In this document: one piece after another, positions 57,039 through 64,000 of the stretch
Layout of the letters: every line of letters starts with the position of its first letter
Position numbering within the stretch: the first letter of the stretch is position 1
Source: Nostocales cyanobacterium LEGE 11386
GTDB taxonomy: Bacteria; Cyanobacteriota; Cyanobacteriia; Cyanobacteriales; Nostocaceae
Length of the DNA: 64,000 bases
Assembly: GCA_015207155.1 (NCBI GenBank)
Contig: JADEXK010000018.1
Coordinates: 1 to 64,000 of the forward strand
Direction of reading: 5' to 3'
The notes under the pieces: model-generated
Databases searched by the model: none
What the model saw: only the letters and a program-made list of their open reading frames with translations
What the model was told of the DNA's origin: nothing
Program-made: the position numbers and the translations under genes

Positions 57039-58481
57039 TTATCCCACAACTTCAGGCTGTGCTTCTGGTGATAAACGCTTTACACCTTGCTTAACAAACG
57101 CTTGTAAAAAACTAATCTGCTGGTTTCGCTGAAAGACATTTTGCACAGTTTGTCGCAATTTTTCTAAATTCAAATTGTTTCCAGAATCTAGCGCTACTTC
57201 CTGCTGTTCAAAATATTCAACTAAACTTAACCCTGCTACCCTGGTGAGATAAGCTGCACTTACACCCTGCACTAAACCACCAGCAACGAAGGTGACAGCA
57301 TTACTTTTGAGAACAGTACTCACAGCTTTTGTAGAAAGTTCCACTAAACCCAGTTTCAGCATCAAACTTCCCATTGTTCCCGCTACGGTTTGCGCTTGTT
57401 CCAAGGAAAACTTCTGCTGATAAATATTACCTAAATCTATGACCATCTGAGCATTAATTGCCGCAGTTGCCAGAATATCTAGTGCTGGTACTGGGTTAGC
57501 AAAGGCAGCCGCCGCAGTTATCCATTGATATTGTTCAATAATTGGGGTGCTGCGATCACGTCTGGTTCCATTCAATAAATTTTTTGCTTCAGCTTTCAAC
57601 AACTTCGCTTTTCTGGCGGTAGTTGTCCACACCAAATGCCGTGCTTGCTGTGCTAAAACTTCACTTAATTGCTGTGTTAACTGCTGGATATCTGGCGCTG
57701 GTTGTTCCAGCCACTCTTGTACAGTACCATCAGTTTCATGCTTCCGGACTTTCTGAGGAATGGGAGAGGCCGCAATTGCAACTACATTTCCCGGCATTCG
57801 CTGTTTTAATGACAGCAAGACGCTAGCACGTTCGTCTGCTAAATACTGGTCTTGTTTGTTGAAAATTAAAATAACAGGCAGATTTGCTGCTTTTAGCTGC
57901 TGTAAGCTTTGAAATTCGGAGTCTGTCAAATCACCGTTGGTCAGGAACAAGACAAAATCAGATTGTTGAAGTTCTGCTAAAACAGCTGCATCTGAATTTT
58001 CACCCGTTTCTCTAAACAAAGGCGATGTTTCCCAAAAGCTTACTTTTTGCTGTGTTTCTTGCCAATCGCTAGACTCTAGCACTTGAATTAAAGTGCTTTT
58101 ACCAACGGATTTCCCACCAGTTACAGCTAGTTTAATTTCTTGCCTATCTAACTCCAGCAGCAATTGAGCAACTTGTTCTCTTAGTATCGCTAAAGCTGTG
58201 TGATTTTCTGCTTCTTGTGCTAGTTGATTAATCACGGCTTCTGTTTTAGCGATCGCACTTTCCACGGTAGCCCGATCTACAACCATACCATCTAGCTGCT
58301 CTAAACTATCTTGCGGGCGATTTTTCTGGAATAACCACAACCCACCACCGACAGCCAAGGCACTAAATAAACCAATTTCACTCAATTGCACAATTGAATG
58401 ATGCCAACTTTGTAATATCCACAGGGAAAAAGATAGTCCCAATCCTCCCACTAAAATTGGTCGCTGCAACTTCACAACCAT
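57039..58481 (-). CDS. Membrane-associated GTPase with a DUF697-like C-terminus
   Basis: A 480-residue protein. One or two hydrophobic helices stand at the start (LVGGLGLSFSLWILQSW). A dynamin/Era-like GTPase domain follows, with the P-loop VTGGKSVGKSTLIQ near residue 122 and NKQD as the guanine-specificity motif. The C-terminal 190 residues are helical with hydrophobic patches (AAAAFANPVPALDILATAAI, then GLVQGVSAAYLTRVAG), like DUF697 (YcjF) proteins. The role is unknown; related proteins act at membranes or in stress. GGAGA precedes the ATG. A HIP1 site lies near 58247. Confidence 0.8.
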   Translation of the reverse strand: MVVKLQRPILVGGLGLSFSLWILQSWHHSIVQLSEIGLFSALAVGGGLWLFQKNRPQDSLEQLDGMVVDRATVESAIAKTEAVINQLAQEAENHTALAILREQVAQLLLELDRQEIKLAVTGGKSVGKSTLIQVLESSDWQETQQKVSFWETSPLFRETGENSDAAVLAELQQSDFVLFLTNGDLTDSEFQSLQQLKAANLPVILIFNKQDQYLADERASVLLSLKQRMPGNVVAIAASPIPQKVRKHETDGTVQEWLEQPAPDIQQLTQQLSEVLAQQARHLVWTTTARKAKLLKAEAKNLLNGTRRDRSTPIIEQYQWITAAAAFANPVPALDILATAAINAQMVIDLGNIYQQKFSLEQAQTVAGTMGSLMLKLGLVELSTKAVSTVLKSNAVTFVAGGLVQGVSAAYLTRVAGLSLVEYFEQQEVALDSGNNLNLEKLRQTVQNVFQRNQQISFLQAFVKQGVKRLSPEAQPEVVG

Positions 58482-58522
58482 GATTCTCCGCGCTTTTTGT
58501 CAGGTTTCTCTTTCAGAATAGA

Positions 58523-59017
58523 TCAAAATTCCATTTCTCCATCTTGAACAGGCGAACAGACACACTTTTCTTTACCTATTTCTTCACCTACAGATGCTTG
58601 TAAGATTAACTCCCAAGCTTCACGATATTGTGCAGAACGAGGTTTGCGCTGTCGTTTGTTAGTCTCGACAAGGTGTATCTCACTACCATAATTTATGAAC
58701 ACATTTACCGGGAAGATATAGAATAAGTCAAGTTTTTCTATATATACCAGCGCAAAATCAAAGTCTGAACGCTTGTATGCTGCTCGAATCATGATCCGCC
58801 GATTTGTTTTAGTGCGGCGATTATCTACAACATAATTGCCAGAAGGTTCATCAAACCAAGCGTGCTTAACTTGAATTTTGACTAAAGTTCCTTCTACATC
58901 AAATACTAAATCGTAGGGTAGCCGATCACCAACAGGCTTTAAAACTCCCCAACCACGCTTTAAGGCATGAAAAACAGCAGCCTGTTCTGCTATGTCTCCT
59001 TTCAGCTTTGTATCCAT
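58523..59017 (-). CDS. Homing endonuclease of the I-Ssp6803I type (PD-(D/E)XK), outside its intron
   Basis: A 164-residue PD-(D/E)XK nuclease closely similar, from memory, to I-Ssp6803I, the tetrameric enzyme of the Synechocystis tRNA-fMet intron. Shared text includes KGDIAEQA, the RLPYDLVFDVEG strand, NYVVDNRRT and SEIHLVETNKRQRKPRS. Catalytic positions I recall for that enzyme, E11, D36, Q49 and K51, fall on the same residues and numbers here. In Synechocystis the ORF is inside the intron. Here it begins 77 bp after the 3' end of the intron-bearing tRNA-fMet gene, behind a terminator, on the same strand. No ribosome site is obvious. Confidence 0.9.
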   Translation of the reverse strand: MDTKLKGDIAEQAAVFHALKRGWGVLKPVGDRLPYDLVFDVEGTLVKIQVKHAWFDEPSGNYVVDNRRTKTNRRIMIRAAYKRSDFDFALVYIEKLDLFYIFPVNVFINYGSEIHLVETNKRQRKPRSAQYREAWELILQASVGEEIGKEKCVCSPVQDGEMEF

Positions 59018-59041
59018 TTATTCATAGCTAATCATCAGCAT

Positions 59042-59084
59042 AAAACGAAGCCCTGTAAAATTAAAGTTTACAGGGCTTCGTTTT
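59042..59084. terminator. Perfect 18-bp stem, bidirectional terminator of tRNA-fMet
   Basis: AAAACGAAGCCCTGTAAA is mirrored exactly by TTTACAGGGCTTCGTTTT around a 7-nt loop. A-runs and T-runs flank both sides, so it can end transcripts on either strand. It separates the tRNA from the endonuclease gene 25 bp away. Confidence 0.85.
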
Positions 59085-59094
59085 ATCTTCTGTT

Positions 59095-59419
59095 TGGTGG
59101 CGGGAAGTGGATTTGAACCACTGACCTTCGGGTTATGCTTACCAACTACAGCTTTCACTGCCCGGCTATTCCGGTTTGTGGTCTGGACTGTCCCTTCACC
59201 CTCGTCTTTTAATAACGTTAGGGTGCCTGCCTTCCAGTCTCTACACCTTCTTCATTTCTGAAGCTTGGTTCGGGATTACCGCGCTAATGGCTTCCCCGAG
59301 TTTGACAGGTAAACATACGCAAGTTTCTTTGCGTACCGCCCACTGTAAGACCAACTAATAAGCGCTTAGTGAACCTTACAATTCGAGCCCGACGAGCTAC
59401 CAGGCTGCTCTATCCCGCG
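59095..59419 (-). tRNA. Initiator tRNA-fMet (CAU), interrupted by a group I intron
   Basis: The 5' exon (59386-59419, CGCGGGATAGAGCAGCC to ...GTCGGGCT) and 3' exon (59095-59137, CATAACCCGAAGG to ...CGCCACCA) join to a full cloverleaf. Initiator marks are present: the three G-C pairs of the anticodon stem (GGG/CCC), an unpaired 1-72 position (C against C) and the loop CTCATAA. The CCA end is encoded. The intron sits between U33 and C34. Because this is the start tRNA, splicing is needed for all translation unless another copy exists. Confidence 0.93.
59138..59385 (-). ncRNA. Group I intron in the tRNA-fMet anticodon loop (248 nt, no ORF)
   Basis: Removing 59138-59385 restores the tRNA. The 5' exon ends in U and the intron ends in G, as group I rules require. 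GGGCU of the exon (59390-59386) pairs with GGUUC in the intron (59375-59371), giving P1 with the required U-G at the cleavage site. The stretch ACAGTCCAGACCAC (59191-59178) resembles the P7/J8-7 core of cyanobacterial tRNA introns. At 248 nt it is too short for an ORF; the endonuclease gene is outside. Confidence 0.9.
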
Positions 59420-59437
59420 TCGCTGTTTGACTTTTCT

Positions 59438-59467
59438 AGTATAACCACAAAGTTATAAGTTTGGCAA
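59438..59467 (-). promoter_or_regulatory. Sigma-70-type promoter of tRNA-fMet
   Basis: Read on the minus strand, TTGCCA (-35) and TATACT (-10) stand 18 bp apart. The -10 box ends 18 bp before the tRNA 5' end, a normal leader distance. The -35 box touches the stop codon of the neighbouring asparaginase gene. Confidence 0.75.
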
Positions 59468-60421
59468 CTATAACAGCGATAATTCTCCAACTACTTCTAA
59501 ACGCTTGTATTTACCTAAAGTCATAAACTTCTCTGATAGGCTTTCGGCGGCGCTGGGGCTAATCCAACCCATTTGCTGGAGTAAGTGGATAGCAACGGCA
59601 TATTTTGCCCGTTTAGCTCCATCTATGACTTTAATGGTCAATCCCATGCCTTCACCCAGCCTGCCAATGCATTGCACACCTTCGGCACCAGATTTACTTA
59701 CCAGTTCTCCTGGAGCTAAACGCATCAGTTCCGTGTCAAATTCTCCTTCTCCGGCTACCATCGCTGGATGATGTGTCATGGCACGGACAATCCGCTCCAT
59801 ATCGACGTTGCTGCTAGAGGCTAATAGCGCATACAAAGATGCCATTTGACTAATTTGCATGAGATAAGTTGGTGCGCCACAGTCGTCATGTGCGCTGAGA
59901 AATTCTTCGGCTGGCATCCGCAGTAATTCTGCTACTTTACCCAAAATTAACTGCTGTACTGGGTGCTTGCGATCCAAGTAGTTATTTAAAGGCCAATGGC
60001 GTTGCTGACAAACGGCTAACATCCCCGCATGTTTCCCAGAGCAATTGTATTCCAAAGGACTTTTTTTACCTTGGGGAATTGGACATTGGAGTGCAGTTGG
60101 GTCAAGGTCAGCGCGCCACAGGATGTTAAATGCCTGTCTTACCTGTTCGATTGTGCCTTTGTGGGAACTTGTAATAATAGCTAAGTCGCGATCGCTTAGG
60201 TTGTAGCGCTCCAGTGTACCTGTGGTAGTGACTGCTAGTGCTTGAAATGGTTTGAGTGCAGAACGAACAAATGCAGCCGTTTCCGAGTTACCGGCGACGG
60301 AAAGCACCCGCCCGCGTTCGTCGCATATAACAGCTTGGACTACATGCCTTGATTCAATAATTCCTTCCCGCAACAGCCGGACTTCTAGGGCTGTGGCTTG
60401 AGTTCGTTTTCCCATTGTCAT
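59468..60421 (-). CDS. Asparaginase II family protein
   Basis: A 317-residue protein of the asparaginase II family, named from the Rhizobium etli enzyme and unrelated in fold to E. coli AnsB. Family blocks are EVRLLREGIIESRHVVQAVI at the start, RSALKPFQALAV, ITSSHKGT, the NCSGKHAGMLA stretch with its conserved Ser/Lys and Cys, and LVSKSGAEGVQCIG. It hydrolyses asparagine to aspartate and ammonia. The length is slightly short of the usual 330-340. It is encoded directly upstream of the tRNA-fMet gene, whose promoter abuts its stop. Confidence 0.9.
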   Translation of the reverse strand: MTMGKRTQATALEVRLLREGIIESRHVVQAVICDERGRVLSVAGNSETAAFVRSALKPFQALAVTTTGTLERYNLSDRDLAIITSSHKGTIEQVRQAFNILWRADLDPTALQCPIPQGKKSPLEYNCSGKHAGMLAVCQQRHWPLNNYLDRKHPVQQLILGKVAELLRMPAEEFLSAHDDCGAPTYLMQISQMASLYALLASSSNVDMERIVRAMTHHPAMVAGEGEFDTELMRLAPGELVSKSGAEGVQCIGRLGEGMGLTIKVIDGAKRAKYAVAIHLLQQMGWISPSAAESLSEKFMTLGKYKRLEVVGELSLL

Positions 60422-60569
60422 GGGTTAAATTTTATTACCTTTTTTATTTATTTATTAGTCCCAAGTCATTGGTGATTAGTAGCTAATTACTCAACACCAA
60501 TGACCTTTCGGGTTCGTCAGTTGCTCATGGGAGAAACCCCCAAGACCGCACTGACTCACCAATGACGAT

Positions 60570-61070
60570 TTACGACAATTGCCAGACTATACTACCAATA
60601 AGAAACATTCCCGCCAAGCCAGCAAAGGAAAATTGTAACCGTTGCAGAATCGGTTTGATTTCGTACGCCACAATTAGGCGATCGCGCATCAGGACTTCTT
60701 GTGGCTTCATCCAAGTTTGACCGTCGTACCAGCCTGACTCTTCATAAAATACGGTTGTATTGTAGAGGCGATCGCGTATATAAAGCCAGCCCAACAACAA
60801 TCGCACTAGTACTAGCACTACTCCTACACTTGCGCCTGCTGCACCGCAGAGGAGAAAATGAGCCAACTGTTTGTGTGGAGGAAAACTGGCGGCTGCTACT
60901 GGCCCTGCTACCAGCCACGACAAACTCCAAATCCAAACCATTTTCGTGATATATTCTCGCCAATTTAAGATGCAATCACAAAATAGCCAGGATGTTTTTA
61001 ATTCTTCGTATTCATTCAGTGGTTGTTGGTCTGTAGGAACTGGGCAATTGGAAACCGAAGACCTCATCAT
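60570..61070 (-). CDS. CGLD27/Ycf36-like membrane protein (DUF1230)
   Basis: A 166-residue protein of the DUF1230 family. [20 protein letters not shown] at residues 9-28 is the family start. Three hydrophobic helices follow (one near 45, one near 80, one at the C-terminus), with [36 protein letters not shown] as the conserved hydrophilic block. Plant relatives (CGLD27) are linked to iron and photoprotection; the cyanobacterial role is uncertain. Its start overlaps the rsfS stop by four bases, so it is the second gene of that operon. Confidence 0.88.
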   Translation of the reverse strand: MMRSSVSNCPVPTDQQPLNEYEELKTSWLFCDCILNWREYITKMVWIWSLSWLVAGPVAAASFPPHKQLAHFLLCGAAGASVGVVLVLVRLLLGWLYIRDRLYNTTVFYEESGWYDGQTWMKPQEVLMRDRLIVAYEIKPILQRLQFSFAGLAGMFLIGSIVWQLS

Positions 61071-61528
61071 ATTGGCTTACCCCCACCCTCATCAGCTTTT
61101 GGAAGGGAAATGCGTTCTGCATGAACCCAGAACGCTTCTAAGTTATAGAATTCTCTCTCATTTGGCATCATGATATGAACGATCACTTCGCCGTAATCTT
61201 GTAGCACCCAACTACCCTCGGCTTTTCCTTCTGTCCTCAAGGGACGCCGTTGCCAATCACTTTCTACCTTACCTTCAATTGCCTCAGCGATCGCCCTGAC
61301 TTGTACCCTAGAGTAGCCAGTCATCATCACAAAGTAATCTGCCAGATAAGATACATCTGCTACCCTAAGCAATAAAATATCACCCGCTTTGCGGTCTAAT
61401 GCAGCTTCGGCGATGGTTACAGCTAAATTTTCACTCACATCTTTGGTTTCAGCCTCTAGGCTGCTGAGTGCATCCTTGATATCTGAGACAGATTGTAATG
61501 GGAAATTTCCTTGGAAATAATCAGACAT
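61067..61528 (-). CDS. rsfS: Ribosome silencing factor
   Basis: A 153-residue RsfS (Iojap) protein. It binds ribosomal protein L14 and blocks joining of 30S and 50S subunits, saving energy in the dark or in starvation. The core block reads [31 protein letters not shown], and [28 protein letters not shown] is the C-terminal signature. GAGGT precedes the ATG. It is transcribed ahead of the Ycf36-like gene with a 4-bp overlap. The N-terminal 35 residues are variable. Confidence 0.93.
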   Translation of the reverse strand: MSDYFQGNFPLQSVSDIKDALSSLEAETKDVSENLAVTIAEAALDRKAGDILLLRVADVSYLADYFVMMTGYSRVQVRAIAEAIEGKVESDWQRRPLRTEGKAEGSWVLQDYGEVIVHIMMPNEREFYNLEAFWVHAERISLPKADEGGGKPI

Positions 61529-62129
61529 TAAACCTCAGGTGCTTTATCCCTTTTGTTACAATTTTCTCCAATCACTTACTTACAAACAATAAATTGAATA
61601 GCAAGTCTATGTGTTGGTTTTTTTGAATACTAACAAAAAAACAGGTATCTATGGGGTTGTTAAAACAATTAGCTGTTTGACTCGTCAGATGAATAAAAAT
61701 CAATGGCGAATAGATATGGTGCTGGGATAAATCAAGCAATGGCTTTCTACCAAAGATTTCAGGTAATCATCCAAGCTTCGCCACACAGCTTTATCCTAAA
61801 TGTTTATATATATTTTAGACTGCTACCAGATTCTTCCAACTGGTAATATTTATATTTATGTCCTCAGACTAACTAGACATGCTGCTAACAACAGCATACA
61901 ACACAGCACAGTCATGCAATCCTATCTAAAGTCTGACCAGCAATAACCAAGAATGCTGTTAGTCATATGTACTCACTTGGTAGCGGATCTCAGGCTGTTT
62001 CTGGATAATCGTGCTTTACCTAGCTAACTTGAAAAAGTGCTGAGTGGGGAGTGGGGAATGAAGCATTGAGAAGTGGTCTTTCTTGTCCCCCTGCTCCTTG
62101 CTGCTTCTCAGGACGGCTAATTATTTGGT
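61529..62129. other. Intergenic region with STRR-like text at its right end
   Basis: About 600 bp without a supported ORF. GAGTGGG, GAGTGGG and GAATGAA form a short tandem run at 62042-62062, followed by C-rich TTGTCCCCCTGCTCC text. No known RNA was recognised in the remaining part. Confidence 0.5.
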
Positions 62130-63401
62130 TTATACTTCCTGTTTTGATACTACTTGAGATTCAACTGCTTGAGTATCTGCCGTCACAGAGTAAAATAATT
62201 CCTCATAGTGATTTAAGGCTTGCTCAAAGGCGTATTGCTCAACAGCATATTGACGACTGTGATAACCCAGATTTTTGACTTTTTCTGGATGCTTGTACAA
62301 GTCTAAAATAGCTGTTGCTAGAGCTTTAGAGTCTTCTGGAGGTACAATAACTCCGCCGCCACTTTGTCTAACAGCTTTTGCAGCCGTGCCGTTTTCCGGT
62401 ACAGATGCAACTAAGGTGCGACCACTGGCAAGTATTACTTGAATTTTGGATGGCATATTGAAAGATACGACATTTTTCTTTTGTACTACCAAACCAACAT
62501 CAGCTGCTGCCAACATTTGAGGTAACTGTTCACGAGGTTGAAACGGCAATAGCAAAACGTTATCTGCACCGCAGTCTAAACAATACTGTTGCAGTCTTTG
62601 CAAACCTTTTGCTTCACCCACAATGACAAAGGCAATATCTGGAATATGGCACAACTTAGAAGCAGCTTTCACAACTGTTTCCAAGCCTTGGGTCAGAGCA
62701 ATGTTTCCAGAATATAGCACTACAAATTTGCCATTGAGGTTATGTGCCTCCCGAAAAGGATTATTTTCTTTAGGCAAAGGGCGAATAAAATTGACATCTA
62801 CCCAGTTAGGAATTTGTTCAATTTTATGAGGTTCTACACCCTTAGATAATAAATTTTCTACAAAACCATCAGCAATCACACTAATTTTTGCAGATGTGTG
62901 GTAAGCAAATTTTTCTAATGCAGTAAATAGCTTAATCAGTGCTTTGTTTTTCAGTAATCCGACATGAATTGCTGCTTCCGGCAATATGTCTTGAAGATTT
63001 AACACTACGGGGCAAGCGCGCAACCATCCTAAAAGGGCAGCAGGTACACAAACAGGTAGTGATGGTGAAGTTGAGAGAATTACATCAGGACGCCAGCCGA
63101 ATAGGGCGGGTAAAAAGCTAGTCACAACAAAACTAGCATCTAATAATACTCGGTCTAATAGATTGGGTTGTGGGCGAATCCAAACATAACTACGTTGGAT
63201 TTGCACACCATTTTTGTCTTCATTTAAATACCACTTACCTCGATAAGCCTCGTATATTTGACGTTCAGGATAGTTGGGCATAGCGGTGATTACGCGAACT
63301 TGGTGTCCACGCTTGACCAGGCCCTCTGCTAATTCCGTCATCAGTGGGGCTATACCAATTGGTTCTGGATAGTAGTTGTAGGAATAAATTAAAATCCGCA
63401 T
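62130..63401 (-). CDS. Glycosyltransferase family 4 protein (WcaI-like)
   Basis: A 423-residue GT-B enzyme resembling WcaI of colanic acid synthesis. It begins MRILIYSYNYYPEPIGIAPL, with TELAEGLVKRGHQVRVITAMPNYP next. The middle holds LDASFVVTSFLPAL and NLQDILPEAAIHVG, and the C-terminal domain has VLYSGNIALTQGLETVVKA and FNMPSKIQVILASGRTLVASV. The product is probably an exopolysaccharide or glycolipid intermediate; donor and acceptor are unknown. No further polysaccharide genes are adjacent in the window. Confidence 0.9.
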   Translation of the reverse strand: MRILIYSYNYYPEPIGIAPLMTELAEGLVKRGHQVRVITAMPNYPERQIYEAYRGKWYLNEDKNGVQIQRSYVWIRPQPNLLDRVLLDASFVVTSFLPALFGWRPDVILSTSPSLPVCVPAALLGWLRACPVVLNLQDILPEAAIHVGLLKNKALIKLFTALEKFAYHTSAKISVIADGFVENLLSKGVEPHKIEQIPNWVDVNFIRPLPKENNPFREAHNLNGKFVVLYSGNIALTQGLETVVKAASKLCHIPDIAFVIVGEAKGLQRLQQYCLDCGADNVLLLPFQPREQLPQMLAAADVGLVVQKKNVVSFNMPSKIQVILASGRTLVASVPENGTAAKAVRQSGGGVIVPPEDSKALATAILDLYKHPEKVKNLGYHSRQYAVEQYAFEQALNHYEELFYSVTADTQAVESQVVSKQEV

Positions 63402-64000
63402 AACAAATTAGTCAGAAGTCCCCTGGTTTTTGTGGATAATGAAAATATTTCGGGAAAATTACTGTTTTGTACTCTGAAGCACCCATATCTAATTCTCTCT
63501 TTAGAATCTCTCTAATGACAGGGGTTTTCATTGAAGATTCAGTAAACTTTGTTATCCACCACTTAAGTAAGAATTGAAGTATTTTTTACTACTTCAGAGT
63601 TGTTTAAATTGTATATTTAAGGGTTTTATCTAAGTATAATACCTATAATCATTGGTTAAAGATATTATAAGCAGCAATTCACAGAGCTTTATGAAGAGTA
63701 TAAAAATATAGTGTAAATTATCAGCTTAGTTGATTGATATTGACATATTGAGCAAACTATGGAGAAAAATACTTGTTTTATATCCCAAAAATTTCTGCTA
63801 AAACTGGGATACCAACAAGGGAAAAAGGAATAGGAAACAGGAAATGAGGAAGGTGGCGGTGTAGGTCTTTTTTTCAAACATCAAGTAGGAGTCCCCATAT
63901 AGTAAGTATATACGTATAAATTTAGTGAACGGCTGCTGTAATTTACACGAATTTACAGAACAGTGTTTGTAATCGGTCACTTGAGGATAGAACCTTTTAG
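63402..64000. other. AT-rich intergenic region at the right edge
   Basis: About 600 bp upstream of the glycosyltransferase gene, running to the window end. Only short, unsupported frames occur. It should hold the glycosyltransferase promoter; nothing else was recognised. Confidence 0.45.

Noticed and set aside
59176..59358. A 60-codon plus-strand frame
   Set aside because: It lies antisense inside the group I intron and has no coding signal.
60430..60569. Possible small RNA between the asparaginase gene and the Ycf36-like gene
   Set aside because: The sequence (TCAGTTGCTCATGGGAGAAACCCCC type text) is a dispersed repeat common in Nostoc genomes; no promoter or terminator is evident.
63689..63980. 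Two overlapping minus-strand frames of about 60 codons
   Set aside because: Hydrophobic low-complexity products from AT-rich intergenic DNA, with no ribosome site and no family.

Overview
The window is chromosomal DNA of a filamentous, Nostoc/Anabaena-like cyanobacterium (order Nostocales is the best guess). Signs of this are frequent HIP1 octamers (GCGATCGC), heptanucleotide tandem repeats (STRR) typical of heterocyst formers, and cyanobacterial genes: psaX, ndhB, an orange carotenoid protein, an RbpA-type RNA-binding protein and a Ycf36/CGLD27-type protein. The first 19 bases match the Tn5/Nextera mosaic end at 18 of 19 positions, so base 1 is probably the end of a draft Illumina contig with adapter left on it.

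Layout. 0-12 kb is mostly housekeeping: an SDR protein, a 7TM-HD phosphohydrolase, a degenerate ADP-ribosylglycohydrolase, aroQ with an overlapping 45-codon ORF, topA, an RNA-binding protein with a Shine-Dalgarno-masking hairpin, and ndhB. 12-16 kb holds two sensor kinases around a MetOD1-like protein. 16.5-20.7 kb is a small accessory cluster: a heme-oxygenase-like diiron oxidase candidate followed by two flavin monooxygenases. 20.8-27.6 kb carries a giant Ser/Thr kinase-ATPase-GAF-histidine kinase and a response regulator. 27.9-41 kb holds lipA, psaX, a LivH-type permease, a hybrid kinase, a DUF5615/DUF433 pair, larE, an SGNH hydrolase, an orphan N4-cytosine-type methyltransferase, cynS, a PilP/GspC-like protein and mnmG.

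41-44 kb is a HIP1-free accessory patch. It has a tight three-gene operon (TIGR04255-family protein plus two unknowns) and a Panacea (DUF4065) gene overlapping a probable toxin partner. 44-59 kb holds an MDR dehydrogenase, three enzymes or proteins of carbohydrate and DNA metabolism (glycosyltransferases, xth, deoC), a fasciclin protein, the OCP, an MFS transporter, recO, an orphan C5-cytosine methyltransferase and a DUF697-type GTPase.

The most distinctive locus is at 58.5-59.4 kb. An initiator tRNA-fMet gene is split by a 248-nt group I intron. A homologue of the homing endonuclease I-Ssp6803I lies just outside the tRNA gene, beyond a strong terminator. All four catalytic positions that I recall for that enzyme are kept. 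The window closes with an asparaginase II, ycf36, rsfS and a glycosyltransferase.

Repeats have shaped genes here. STRR units form the whole leader of recO, the last codons of lipA, and parts of the long N-terminal extension of the MFS transporter. Domain assignments come from reading the sequences; no searches were run.
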